Below the pieces are notes generated by a model. The model was not told where the DNA came from. It was given only the letters and a program-made list of their open reading frames with translations, and did no database searches. The translations under genes and the position numbers were made by a program. A stretch of 64,000 bases of DNA from Petrolisthes cinctipes (taxonomy: Eukaryota > Arthropoda > Malacostraca > Decapoda > Porcellanidae): positions 558,001-622,000 of the forward strand of contig JAWQEG010001325.1 of the NCBI GenBank assembly GCA_033782935.1. Reading direction: 5' to 3'. Below are positions 1 to 14,829 of this stretch, in pieces. Every line of letters starts with the position of its first letter. Positions within the stretch are counted from its first letter, which is position 1.

Positions 1-1291
1 TCCTTTGGCATTTTGACTCCTGTATATTCTCAAACTAATTACTGGTTAACAGCTTATGTGAAACTATTTTTACTCATAATTTTGTGTTTTATTAGTTTAT
101 ATTTGTTGTATATGTGTTAAAATCTCTTAAATATTCTATTGAATTAAGGGCACTTTCTCAGTGTATCTAACCCCAATTAAATGATTCAGGCATTTCCTAA
201 GTTTTAGTTAAGTCGATCATTATTACCTTAGCCAAAAAGGTGGAGTTATATTGGAGTGTTTGCTTGTCAATATTCTAAATCAATGTTATAAACAAGATGG
301 TTTCATATAATTGAGGAGAGGTTCCCTGTTATATTAGCACAACATTTTTAGATGACATTGTATCTCTTAATGAATTATTCGGTACTTCCAAATAGCTCTA
401 TAATTCTAACACGGGTACTTCTGTATATCCGTCTCTCTCTCCACGTTTTTTATCCAAGGTGGTAACCCCACGATTGTCCTGTTCCTCTGTCCAAACAGTT
501 ATTTCTCCCTAAATCGCACCCCTCTCCTCCATTCTTTTTCAGCGGTGACCTGCCCATCCCCACCTCACTCTTATTAATCTTTTTAACCAGACAATCACCC
601 TTCATTTGTTCCATGTGGTCATATCACCTCAGCCAATCCATTTGTGTGACCACAAATTTCTTGCTGGGAAAGATCTGCATTCACATTTGTGCTCTCACAT
701 GCGTGTCCCTCTAACAAAATCATCCCAACATTCCGGATTTCAGAAGAGGAATTACAACTCTTATCAAATCAACAATTATGCTCGATTTTTGTAAGTATGT
801 ATGTGTTTCATAGTGTGCCATACTAGAGCACCCAGGACGAAATAAAAGTTGGGGTATATGGGGAACTCAGGAAGAAGAACCTAATTAGAAGGGCGATGGC
901 CACCGATAATGGATTAAGGCCACAGGGGCGTATTTTCTATGAGCGCGATGAAAACAATATGAATACCACACATATTGAGACATGTTGCTTTGCGGTCACA
1001 CTCGATTTTGTCCATCGGTGGGGTTTCACAGAGGAATTAGGGGTCAGCAAGTTTTGGGTCAGGGGTTGGGAGGACACTGGACTGGTGATAGGGTGGGTTG
1101 GAACTCCCGTTTCACCTGTCTGTCCACCTTTGCTGATCTTTTTCGTGTCTCACATACCGTACACTGAGAGTAGTCCAACATACTCCCAAAGACATCACTC
1201 TCTTCCTATTTTCACAATATAAACAAACACACTACACACCACACCCTTTGTCCAAATACATATCCCACTAAAATTAAATAAATAAAAATTT

Positions 1292-4030
1292 ATGAAGAAA
1301 ATTAACAATCAAGCCTCGGAGGCCCCTGGGAATGGGCCAGTAAACTCCCCTCGGCCTGGACCTTTAGTTGACTATCCCCCAAGTTGCCCTGGACCATTGC
1401 CTGACTCTATCCTCAACGACCTAGAGCAGCTAATTCAGCAACCTACCCGTATTCCAGACCGCCTTGGAGACCAGCCCAATATCCTTGACTTATTCTTAAC
1501 CTCTCATCCTTCTGCTTATACTGTTGAAATTATCTCTCCATTGGGCTCCTCCGATCACAATCTAATTTCAGTATCCTCTCCTTTCGCTCCAGTAAGACCT
1601 TTGGACCCTCCCAGGAAGCGGCGTCTGTGGCACTACAGCGCTGCCAACTGGGATGATCTGAGGCAGTATTTCAAGATTTCCCATGGAATTATTTTTGCTT
1701 TCATGGCTGGAGTCCATCCGAGTATGCTGCACGCATCTCTGAGGTGATCCTCTCGGGCATGGAGGCATACATCCCATATTCTTTCCCTCTTACTAATTCA
1801 CGAAACTCTTGGTTTAATCACGCTTGTTCTACTGATGTCCACAACAAGGAGGAAGCTTTCAAACGGTACCGACGCCTTCAAACCGATGAATCTCGTGTTC
1901 TGTATATTTCTGCATGGAATCGTGCCAAATCTGTTCTCCGACTAGCCAAAATATCCTTCATCCGTGCCAAGTACAATGACCTGTCCAACTCTTCCACCTC
2001 TCGTTCTTTCTGGCATCTAGCCAAAAATCTCTCCAGTAACTTTTTATTCTTCCTCCTTCCCTCCTCTCATCCTTCCTGATGGAAATGTTGCCATCTCTTC
2101 ATCTGATAAAGCTGAACTCTTCTCTCAAACCTTTGCCTCTAACTCCACTCTGGACGATTCCGGCTCTGTTCCTCCAACTCCACCCCCCTCTGACTTACTT
2201 ATGCCTGTCATCAGAATCTCTTCAAAGGAAGTATATTCAGCGCTCTCTGGCCTTAACACTCGGAAGGCGTAAGGGCCTGATGGGATTCCACAGGTTGTTC
2301 TCAAGAACTGTGCTTCCGTGCTGACACCCTGCCTAGGCCAGTGGTTCTCAACCTGGGTGCCATGGACCCCAAGGGGTCCATGGCAAGAATTTAGGAGGGG
2401 AATGGCGGGCTGTCACCAATTATACAATTCTTATGATCACAGAAAGCATATGATCACAGAAATCTATCAAATATAAGATAATTACGACTGTGAACTTTGT
2501 ATTAAACTTAAATAGAGCAAGTGTTCTCTTCATTAACATTTTGTTTTTATTTTATTTAAACCTTTTTTTTTTTTTGGCGGGGTGGGATTTGGGAAAATAT
2601 GCAGGGGAGAATTCATGAAGGGGGGAATGGACTGAAAAAGGTTGAGAACCACTGGCCTAGGCAAACTGTTCCGTCTTTGCCTGTCATCTAACACTTTTCC
2701 TTCTTGCTGGAAGTTTGCTCTGATCAAACCTTTTCCGAAGAAAGGTGACCGCTCCTAACCCCCCAACTATCTCCCCATTGCTTTGACCTCATGTCTATCT
2801 AAAGTGTTCGAATATATTCTTAACTCCAAAATTCATAAGCACCTTACTCACAATGATCTTTTAGATCTTCAGTATAGTTTCCGTCAGGGACGCTCTATTG
2901 GCGATCTTCTCTCCCTCCTTTCTGATTCATGGTCATCCTCTATTCGGAACTTTGGTGAAACTTTTACTGTTGCCCTCGACATATCCAAAGCTTTTGATAG
3001 AGTCTGGCACAAAGCTTTAATCTCCAAACTACCCGCATTCGGTTTCTATCCCTCTCTCTGCACCTTTATCTCTGATTTCCTTTCTGGCCGTTCTATAGCT
3101 GCTGTTGTAGACGGTCACTGTTCTTCCAAGTCTATTAATAGTGGTGTTCCTCAGGGTTCTGTTCTATCTCACACCCTCTTTCTCCTTTTCATTAATGACC
3201 TTCTTACCTGTACCTCTTCCCCTATCCACTCCTATGCCGATGATTCCACCCTACACTACTCCACTCAGTTTGACAACCGCCCATCCCAGCTGCTCCTCTC
3301 CACATCACGTGATGTGGGGCAGAGAGAATCTTGTGGTTTTTAATGCCTCTAAAACGCAGTTTCTTCATCTTTCAACTCGTACTAATCTTCCTAATGACTA
3401 TCCCCTCTCCTTCAATGACACACAACTTGATCTTTCTCCTTCCCTTAATATTCTTGGAGTCTCTTTCTCTCACAATCTCTCCTGGAGAGATCATATTACA
3501 TCTCTAGCTAAAACCGCCTCAAAGAAGTTAGGTTACCTGTGCAGATACCGTGAATACTTCACCCCCACACAGTTGTTGTCTCTGTAGAGAGGTCTCATCC
3601 GCACCTGTATGGAGTATGGCTCTCATGTTTGGAGTGGATCAACCTTCACAACACTCCTGGACAAGGTGGAATCAAAGGCCTTTAGTCTCATCAACTCTCC
3701 TCCTCTTACTGATTCACTACAACCTCTCTCTCTCTTCGCCACAATGTTGCATCACTTTCTCTCCTCTATCGCTATTACACTGGATATTGCTCTCCTGAAC
3801 TCTCTCAATGTATGCTTCCTTCCCTCAGAAAAGCATGCAACACTCTCCAAGCCTCTCGTTCTCACACCTTTTCTGTCCAACTCCCTAATGCAAGAGTTAA
3901 CCGGTACTCTCAATCTTTCACACACACAACTGGTCAACTCTGGAACACTCTACCTTCTTCCATCATTCCACCTTACTCCGTATAGATATAGAAAAACAAT
4001 AGAAGGTCCCCACTCCCTGTCTTGCTGACT
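1292..4030 (+). pseudogene. Broken Jockey-like LINE: endonuclease C-terminus to RT thumb
   Basis: This is a dead non-LTR retrotransposon read in several frames. The 1292-1747 frame holds the C-terminal end of an AP-like endonuclease, including the SSDHN motif near 1549-1563. A frame change leads to 1744-2079, the linker before RT. RT follows in 2783-3343 with LDISKAFDRVW and the catalytic YADD near 3232-3243. The thumb continues in 3330-3587 and 3609-4028 in other frames. The endonuclease N-terminus and ORF1 are absent. A 316 bp MITE (2339-2654) splits the region just before RT. At least four frame breaks make it inactive. Clade assignment is by motif style only. Confidence 0.88.
2339..2654. 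mobile_element. hAT-type MITE inserted in the LINE
   Basis: The element starts CAGTGGTTCTCAACC and ends GGTTGAGAACCACTG, so it has perfect 15 bp terminal inverted repeats of hAT type. The 8 bp GCCTAGGC lies on both sides (2331-2338 and 2655-2662), an exact target-site duplication of the length hAT elements make. LINE reading resumes across the site when the insert is ignored. There is no transposase, so it is non-autonomous. Confidence 0.95.
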
Positions 4031-5300
4031 GGGATATTCTGTGGCAGTACCTTCAAAATTTTCCAGGAAAGGAATTTGGTTTCCATGGCCAGGGTTCAAT
4101 TGAATGTGCTGCATGCATTATGGAGGTATTCCTCTTGGGCATGGAGGCATACATTCCATATACAGTATTTTCTTTCTTTATCTGATAAAAATAATTTTTA
4201 TGTTAATGAATCTTGTTCTACTTTTGTCCACAACAAGGAGGAGGCTTACAGAAGGTACTGACGTTTTCAAACTGATGAATCTCGTGTCCAGGATATTTCT
4301 ACCCAGAATCGCGCCAAATCTATTCTTCAACTAGCCAAAAAATCTTTTATTTCGGCATAGTACAATGATCTATCCAACTCTATCTCTTCCCGTTCATTCT
4401 GGCATTTTGCCAATAATCACCCCAGCAACTATACTTCGTCCACTATCCGTATATCATTCATCCTGATGGAAATATTGCCACCATTTTACCCGACAAAGCT
4501 AGAAGTATCTCTCAAATCTTTGCCTCTAACTCCACTCTGGTTGATTCCAGGGCTATTCCTCCAGCTCCACCCCCTCTGACTTACTTTTGTCTGCCATTAG
4601 AATCTATTGAAATGAAATATTTTCTGCCCTGGCTGGCCTTGATATTGATATGGTGTATAGTCCATGTGGGAATCCTCCTATTGTCCTTTAAAATTGTACT
4701 CCAGTGCTGACTCCCTTCTTATGCAGACTGTTCTGGCTTTGTCCGTCATCTCATAGTTTCCTTCCTACTAAAAATTTCTTCTGATCCAACCTGTTCCGAT
4801 GATGGCTGACTGTTCCCAACTCTCAAACTATCACCTCATTACTTTGATCTCTTGTCTTCTTAAAGTCTTCGAATATGTTCTTAATATCAAAGTACAAAAG
4901 TACCTTACTCGTCATGACTTTCTTTCTGATCGTCAGTATGGTTTCCAATCAGGGATGCTCTACTGGCGATCTTCTATGTCTCCTTTCTGACTCATGGTCA
5001 TCCTCTATGCAGAACATCAGTGAAAGTTATGGCACAAAGCTAGAAATTTTCCAAACTGAGTTCATGCAATTTCTATCCCTCCGTCTGCGCCTTTATCTCT
5101 GGTTTCTTCTATGATGGCAGTTTTATAGCTGCTGTTTTAGATGGTCACTTTCTCTCCCAATCATTTCAACTGTATTTCTTCCCCTTTTCAATCATATTCT
5201 GATGATTTCTGTGTTTTATTCCACACAGTTTGACAATGGTCCATCCACACAGCTTCTCTCTACATCACGTGGTGATGTAGTGTCACGCCTGACTTTCTGT
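4031..5300 (+). pseudogene. Second, more diverged LINE piece in tandem
   Basis: This stretch repeats the region that starts at about 1650 in the first LINE, beginning with the same tryptophan-aspartate linker and continuing through the cysteine and HNKEEA region (about 4205-4255) into an RT fragment with FEYVLN and QYGFQSG (4865-4960). It ends near YSTQFDN at about 5215-5235. It is full of stops and frame changes and is older than the first piece. It begins in mid-gene directly after the end of the first LINE, as a partial tandem duplication or nested insertion would. Confidence 0.8.
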
Positions 5301-5463
5301 CCTTTCCCTTATATCCAATTGGTGAAGAGAAAACCTCATGGCCTTCAACACAAAATACACAGTTCCTTCACCTTTCAATTCACACTAATTATCCAAAAAC
5401 CTATGCCTTCTTCTTCAATGACACACAACGTAATGTTAATGGAGCTCCTGGTGACAAATATTC

Positions 5464-5570
5464 ACAATGGTAGACAAAAAGATGTATTTCCAAACAGTTT
5501 AGGCGACCACTTTGGCCTTATTCAGTGGTCGCAGAAACTGTTTGGAAATACATCTTTCGTCTGTCATTGT
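5464..5570. repeat. Short near-perfect palindrome
   Basis: Arms of about 47 bp (from ACAATGGTAGAC on the left, ending CTGTCATTGT on the right) face each other around a short AT-rich centre. This is probably a snap-back MITE. The copy at 60431-60537 is nearly identical. Confidence 0.85.
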
Positions 5571-6889
5571 GGGTGTTCATTTTGTTGACGCTCACCCTCG
5601 TGTGAATTCTCACTTAGATTATGAGTACCTGTTTCCATTGTCTGAATAACGTTAGCCATGTATGTAACGAAATGGTTATATTATATGGTTAACATTTTAG
5701 TGCTAAATCTCAGAGCGACTATGAAGAGACATAATCAAACATTTGCAACACTGTTCAGAAGTCATATTCTAGAAGCCAAGATCTACGTCAGGTGTTTAAA
5801 GACTACAAGGTCTCTGTCATTGATTGTGGGTTGTGGAAGGGATTGGGGGGTTGGCAACTTGGGAGGGAGAAGGTGCCAGTGTTCGGCTTTGTGCTAAGTG
5901 TGTATTTGCTCTGCCTCGGTGGAGATGCTAAAAAAATTTAGTTAATGCTTTGTGTTTTATCACTGATTAATTTTTTTATTAATCTTTTATTAAAAGACAC
6001 TTAGTTTAGTTTGCAATGAGTAATCAATTCTCAATATTTGATGGAATATTTTAGATTCCAGAAACATAATGTATAGTTGAGGACACATGAGATAGACATA
6101 CTTGAAACGGGTACCTCATCGAACATTATGGTAGGATGAGACGACGTGTGTAGTGGTGCATCCTACCAATGAGGGGTCCGTTGTAAGTGTGTCTGTTTCA
6201 TATGTTCGTAATTGTACATAAGGGAAATGGGGTGCCTTCGTAGACATAGTAATTGACTAGACATAGTGAAATTAGGGGGATTAGAGAAAGTAGTTTTTTA
6301 AATTGATCTACCATTGTGAAGAGGCAGTTTTCTTATGACATTCTATACATTAATATTATTTGATAACCAAATGTGGTGTTGGCTACGCTGCATAACAACA
6401 ACTCACACCTGCGTCAATGCACACCTGAATCATCCATCAGAAAAAGTGGTGATGAATGGCAAGCTGTCATATATCATGAAAATTCTTAAAACATTTACAC
6501 ACATTCTGATCACGAACCACCGAATTATATATGGGAATTATACTCCTGTAGAAAGATAAATTTTATTCCCCTTTTAAATTGCTATGCCACTCCCGTCACC
6601 CATGACAGTATCCAGAAAAAAGTATTAGTTAATTTGTAGGTTACCATGATGAAAAAATAATACAAATATATGAAAAGAATTTTCTACATTTACATTCAGC
6701 GAAGTTTGAGACACTAATTAATGTGCTTGTCTATCATGAGAAACATTTTCTGGAAACAGAATATGAACAGTATATTTATTTCAATGCATGTACAGGATTT
6801 TTCAAATAACTTTTTGATTAAATATCACTAGGGAGAGGCAAACTAAATACTGATTTCTATCTATCTAACTATCTATAGCCCTGGCCACG
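5571..6889. other. No gene recognised
   Basis: AT-rich sequence with only short open frames of no recognisable family. A small hairpin with GGTAGGATG and CATCCTACC arms sits near 6130-6168. I see no exon-like splice context. Confidence 0.6.
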
Positions 6890-7356
6890 GCAGAAGTGTG
6901 TCCAGTTTTCCGTTTCAATATTCCCTCCTTACTTGGTCAAGCCCTACTCTGCCACTCTTGCAACTTAATTTCTTTGCATTTGGAAGGTTTTTTTGACATC
7001 CGGGCTTTGACGATACTTCGCTTCCTCATCAGGATACGCCGATCTCTAGGAATTTTATTTTTCTTCTTTGATGTACATTTTTGCGGAACATAGACTTGTT
7101 CATATATTTTAGTAAATGTAGATACCATCTTTTCTGCATTCTCATTTCCTAGAAGTGTCTCTCAGTCGATCTGCAGTTTGTTCTTTATTTCAGCCCAATT
7201 TATGTCTTTATAGTGAAAGTCGAGGTGTGCCAATCCATCCCTTTCTTCACTGTTGTGTAGCTGTGGTTTATTGAGGAGTGCATTTACTGTAACTGTGGCC
7301 TCACATATTCTGTGGTCTGATATGGGGGTTTCGAAGAAGTCATAATTATGCATCAA
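6890..7356 (-). pseudogene. LINE fragment: endonuclease tail and linker
   Basis: Read on the minus strand, this is one frame broken by a single TGA near 7170. It contains SDHRI near the start, the usual end of an AP-like endonuclease domain, followed by the basic linker that precedes RT, including KIPRDRRILMRKRS. The linker pattern is typical of arthropod LINEs of the Jockey/CR1 group. Neither RT nor the endonuclease core is present. It is a different family from the LINE at 1292. Confidence 0.75.
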
Positions 7357-7497
7357 GCCATATATAATTATTACTAAACATCAGATCAAAGATGTTATCC
7401 CTTCTTGTTGGTTTGGTTACAAATTGCACAAGATGATTTACTTCAACAATGGTTGTCAGTAATCTTGCTTGCTGTTTTTCCACGGTCACAAGCATTG

Positions 7498-7499
<2 letters not shown>

Positions 7500-7576
<77 letters not shown>
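7500..7576. repeat. (TA)n microsatellite
   Basis: Pure TA array of about 77 bp. The matching tract in the other duplicate is about 136 bp. Confidence 0.99.
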
Positions 7577-7577
<1 letters not shown>

Positions 7578-7580
<3 letters not shown>

Positions 7581-7741
7581 GAAATGGGTGGAGTAAGAAA
7601 ATCCTCGGTACACTCCTAGAGTCTTTATTTACGTTTCGCTTATAGCTTCATCAGACTACCTGTTCTGATGAAGCTGTAAGCGAAACGTAAATAAAGTCTC
7701 CAGGAGTGTACCCAGGATTTTCTTACTCCACCCATTTCCAC
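7578..7741. ncRNA. Palindrome with hammerhead-like core on both strands
   Basis: Two arms of about 77 bp, from GTGGAAATGGG to CCCATTTCCAC, face each other around ACTACCTGTT. Each arm, read outward from the centre, contains CTGATGA, a short GC-closed hairpin, then GAAACG and an AATAAA. CUGANGA followed by a hairpin and GAAA is the hammerhead ribozyme core. Stem III is hard to pair here, so this may be a decayed ribozyme. Penelope-like retroelements are known to carry hammerheads. The ribozyme reading is inference; the palindrome is certain. Confidence 0.45.
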
Positions 7742-7761
7742 CTATGTGTCATGGAACCTAC

Positions 7762-8681
<920 letters not shown>

Positions 8682-8724
<43 letters not shown>

Positions 8725-8740
8725 TAGAGAGAGAGAGAGT
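8682..8740. repeat. (GA)n microsatellite
   Basis: GA-rich tract with a few interruptions. It is longer and purer in the other duplicate (63719-63788). Confidence 0.97.
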
Positions 8741-8800
8741 AGGGTGGGGGAGAGAAAGAAGGGGATGGGTGGAGCCTGTGGACTGACATGATATATACGT

Positions 8801-9588
8801 TGTACCAGTCCTCTAAGGCTTTAACTCATTCAGGATCTGATACAGTACCTTGTTGTGGAGTTGTAGTAGTAGTAGTAGTTGTTGTTGTTGTTGTATTAGG
8901 TAGCGAGCTCGGCGTTGTGGTGTTCTTAGGTAATTGACTTCACAAGTTTCTTAAGGCTTAATTTATTAACTATATTCTTATCTCTACACAGGGAATTATA
9001 TTGATGTGCCTTGTCTGATATTATTGTGTCTCTCTTATGGAGACAGTTTATAGCCCTTAGGGAGTCAGTGTTAAGTATCCTGAATCCTAGTGTACCTCTT
9101 CTGCTTATATACATTTCAAACTCAATAGTTTACAGAAATAGCTAGAGTAACAACTGTTGCCTGTGAATGGTCAATCTAATTCTGTATGTCTGTCTACTCC
9201 ACTTCTCTCCCTTTTTATTCCTTATTCATTTATTCTCCCATTCTCTCTCTCTCTCTGTGAAACTAGAGAGAGGAGGAAGGGGTTAATGGTTTCTGCTATA
9301 TCCTCTTACCACAACTTGAAGCAGAGAGATGTCATTGGAGACTGGTCAAGCGAGGGTGACTGTGTGTATGTATGTATGTATGTGGAATCTGAATCTGTCT
9401 GTCAGGTCCCGAAAGGCAAGTCACTGCACGTGTTTGTGTGTGTGTATGGAGTGGTGTGTGTGTGTGTGTGTGTGTTGAGAGAGGAGGAAGGAAGGACAGC
9501 TGTGCTGGAGTGTCTAATATCTGTCTGGCTATTAATGACTTTGCCATCTGATCTGTTGTTCCTTCTAGTCTTTGCTTTTGTCCGTACA
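8801..9588 (-). repeat. 3' LTR (relative to the element)
   Basis: Starts TGTACCAGTC and ends TCCGTACA, the TG...CA rule. It differs from the partner LTR at about ten positions plus microsatellite length changes, about 1.2% by eye. Confidence 0.95.
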
Positions 9589-11454
9589 TCGCTCGAACCA
9601 CGCTACCCTTGCCTGGCCTCCAGGCGTTAATGCTTTATGCTTTATTTAATAGAAGGCCAGTTCACAATATTGGTAGGGTCCATGATAACTAAGATATTAA
9701 CAATGAATACATGTATAGTAACATAAAAATAGACATTAAGACATTGGCACACCATATGCTTAAAATTAACATTACCGGTAATACATGTATATAAATACAT
9801 GAACATGAATACATTGTTACATAATATTTCATCTTAATATTAATGTGTTTAGCTAGGTGCATGTTATTGTGTGTATATAAGCTAACCTATGCTAAAGATT
9901 CACACATTAATGAGGGGGGAGCCGTGTTGCTATGTTGAGGCTGTGAAATAACAGTCTTATTCTTTTCAATACAAGATAATTCAGTATACCTCGATAGTTC
10001 TTTCTTATACAATACAAAAATAGTATAGTAGACTGTCTTATACAATATATAAATATTATAGTACATGCCAGAAAGATAAGACATGGGATAATAAACATTG
10101 GTACCAAGTTATATCGTGATCAGTATTTGGAGGAATCAAATTATATAATAAGGATGATTGAATCCTATTCTCATTGAGTAACATAATAGTTTCATTTTTT
10201 TCTGATACTACTGATAATTAATTAGGAGACGTTAAATATGTCAGCTTTAAATGAAATACGTTGAAATGTGGAAGAGATTGTGCTATGTTTTCAAGCAAAT
10301 TATGTTTATTAGGCAAGGTAACGATTCCCTTGGATCGTATTGCCTATGAGTCTGCTTCTTTATAGTAGCCTTAAACCATACCATGTGTAGGGTGATTAGG
10401 GCAAAGTAATGTTAATTGTGTATCAGCAGGTAAGTATAGATAGTGGAAATTAAAATTGATGATGAAAGAGAGTTTGATTAGTAATAGATATGAATGTACA
10501 TGCATATAGTGATTGATTAGGATTACTTTGATTCTAAGCAAGTGGAGATTTTGCATCATTTGGAGACTTTAATGCAAATAAACATGCAGGACAAACATAT
10601 ATGAAGATATGCAACATGGCACTTGAGGAGTTGTGTGTCACTGATGACATCATCACTAAGTATAATACTTATTGGATGAAAATCGAATATTAAAGGATTA
10701 CTTCCATTTTCATTGGGAATTGTTGAAGTGCGTAGCTTGTGAATAACATTTTACCTTTTATGGGAATAATAATGAGTCTATAATTTTGTATTAAAATACT
10801 ACACATGACTGTATAATAATATTTCAAGTAGGTGTATGAAATATAATAAGTAAGATGATATTTCATTAATGATTTTACCATTGCATTTCGTAGCTGTTGG
10901 AGTGGTAATAATATTGAGTTGATCTTACCTTACTCGCAGTAAATACTCTCTTAATTAATAAATGGTTGTCATTCCTCTCTAAGTTCCTCACCTGCAATTA
11001 ATTTTCCTGCTAACTCACAGAAATAAATAGAAGCCTAAAAATATGATGTGATTATTTCATATATGTAGTTCTTTTCATTCGTTGCTCATGTAAACTATAT
11101 AAATCGTATTTAATTTCTGTGCAATGATTTGCACTCTAATACAGTATATACCTGGTACTCTATCTCACCTTGATTTGCAACGGCTTGTCCCGCAACCTTT
11201 TATGTATGGGATAATGCTTGTATACCACTATCTAAGCAGTACCAAATAGTGCTCATGAAATTTCACTTAAAAATTATCTAAATCACGTTCTGGGCTGTGA
11301 TGATGGCTCTAAGCCATTATAATTTTTGTATAATAAGCGAGCAATATTACCTGAGTCGCTGAATTCATTCCTAGGGCGCCCAATAGTGAAAGGACACTAT
11401 AGAATATAATGCATTTAAATTGGTAAATTCATTCGTGTGATACCTGTCAAACAA
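9589..11454. other. Non-coding 3' part of the Gypsy internal region
   Basis: AT-rich sequence without a convincing gene, except for an endonuclease-like remnant at 10547-10693. There is no obvious polypurine tract at the LTR edge. Confidence 0.5.
10547..10693 (+). pseudogene. Possible LINE endonuclease remnant
   Basis: About 48 codons on the plus strand read FGDFNANKHAG near the start and continue to a TAA at 10691. GDFNA(x)H is a hallmark of the AP-like endonuclease of LINEs. No other endonuclease motif is visible nearby, and it lies antisense within the Gypsy element. It may be a fragment of a nested LINE or a chance match. Confidence 0.35.
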
Positions 11455-13221
<1,767 letters not shown>

Positions 13222-13794
13222 TATCATTAAATACCTTGTCTGTACCCACTGCTCAATGGCATAAAATTTATGTAATAATTCATATATCCAGTAAAGAGTA
13301 AGAAATAGTGATCATATTGTTCATCACCAACATTTTATTTCTTTTCCTTTTTTTTTCAACTGTTTGATAAAATTGTAAACGAGAGCTCTCGGATTTTAAG
13401 ACGTCATCTTTATCTGTGTTATGCACTTCGTCGGAGCTTGTAGCCGCCGCGAGTATATACATGAAACACGTTATATAGATTGATTTGGGCCACATCTGTA
13501 AGAAAAATATTATTTTTCATTGGAAACCGATCGGAGTTTTTGTTTATAATTGTTTATTTTATTACCATCAATAGTAGGGATAATATTACTAGGAAGAGGA
13601 AATTGTTGATGTTTCAGAGATATTGATTGGTTTTATTTTGGATGTTGGGTTTTTGCACGCTTTTTACCAATCTCTTTATTCTGTTTACATAAACAATATC
13701 ACCCGCCTGGTAAAATTATGCTGTATTATAAGTGTATTACCTACTAAAGATATGATTGTGTGAAGTTTCGATGGGGTACCCGTATTATTATTAT

Positions 13795-13894
13795 GTTATG
13801 TCGGCGATCACGCATTATTTCCCTGCAAGCCTATAAATTGCTTTGTTATGTCGGCGATCACGCATTATTTCCCTGCAAGCCGATAAATTGCTTT
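13795..13894. repeat. 50 bp tandem duplication
   Basis: Two adjacent 50 bp units, differing at one base, both starting GTTATGTCGGCGATC. They lie at the decayed C-terminal end of the integrase region. Confidence 0.95.
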
Positions 13895-14760
13895 GTTCAT
13901 CATGATGAAATTGTTGAAATGGAACTCACTGTCGTTCAGCATAGTTGTCCATGTTGTAGCATGGCTTCTTCGTGGCAATTGTTATATCATATGAAAGACG
14001 TATCCATACGTCACCGTCATATCGATGCAGTCTTCCCATGTGGAGGGATTTTCATTGTTTCTGTGCCACGAAGTACTTCTAGTATTTTACGGTTTTGCTG
14101 TTTTGTTAACCCATTAGATGCTGGGAGATATGTTAATATAACAAACGTTTGCTTAATATAGTAGAAATAAGATACCTTTTATAATATCGGGACATGTATA
14201 TGGGCATATGAATTTGGTTTTACATATATGTGCACTTACCTTTGCGGTTTTTATCGTAGTGGTGCCGCCACTAAATATCTAGAAAATGGTTAACCATAGG
14301 TAATAACTTATTTGTGTCCTGATTCGAAATTGGAAAGGAAAGTAGATCTATTCCTATTATGTTCCATGATTCGTCCAGGATTAGGGATTCCCGTCATGGA
14401 GCAGATGTCCAAATGTATGGCCTTTATCTGCATTGTATGTTTCGCACTGAGCGATATGTATGTGTTTCATCATCTACCCTTAGTTTATGTTAATTGTATA
14501 TTGTACGGAGAGTGGTCAGATACCTATCTCTCCCAGGATGTCCTGCTGCATTATGATATAAGGGTAATTAATACTGAGGGAATTATTATTTGTTGTATCA
14601 CTATGTGATTGGTTTGTACATCACGTTTCCTTAGTTTTCTGTAAATAATATTATCATGAAGGGAAAAGTTATTTACGTGACTGGGTAATTCTGGTCCATT
14701 ATTTTCATCCTCAGTTTTTAATGAATATCTTATTACATTTATCATAGAATCCGTTTGCTA
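13895..14760 (-). pseudogene. Gypsy integrase remnant
   Basis: On the minus strand the order of motifs fits a retrotransposon integrase. It begins with the pre-integrase stretch LHDNIIYRK (about 14640-14670). The zinc-binding-like YHNAAGHPGRD follows near 14530-14560, then a core start with WNIIGIDLL near 14345-14375. Late in the core, ASNGLTKQQNRKILEVLRG (near 14070-14130) resembles the conserved NG..E..N region. Stops and frame changes separate these pieces, and the aspartate expected in VDHF reads as N in LPMVNHF. It is not functional. Confidence 0.75.
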
Positions 14761-14829
14761 ATATTTATGAACCGCATTAAGGTCAAAGTCCATGGGTGTC
14801 CTCGGAACTAAAGGACAAGATGACTGTTT

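Noticed and set aside
896..1222. A 108-residue plus-strand ORF, repeated at 55857-56186
   Set aside because: Conserved only because the region is duplicated. No motif and no splice or promoter context.
9157..9630. A 157-residue ORF across the LTR, similar at 19164-19514
   Set aside because: It lies inside the LTR, is built on CT and GT repeats, and is antisense to the element.
13760..14161. A 133-residue plus-strand ORF
   Set aside because: It is the antisense shadow of the decayed Gypsy integrase and includes the 50 bp tandem repeat.
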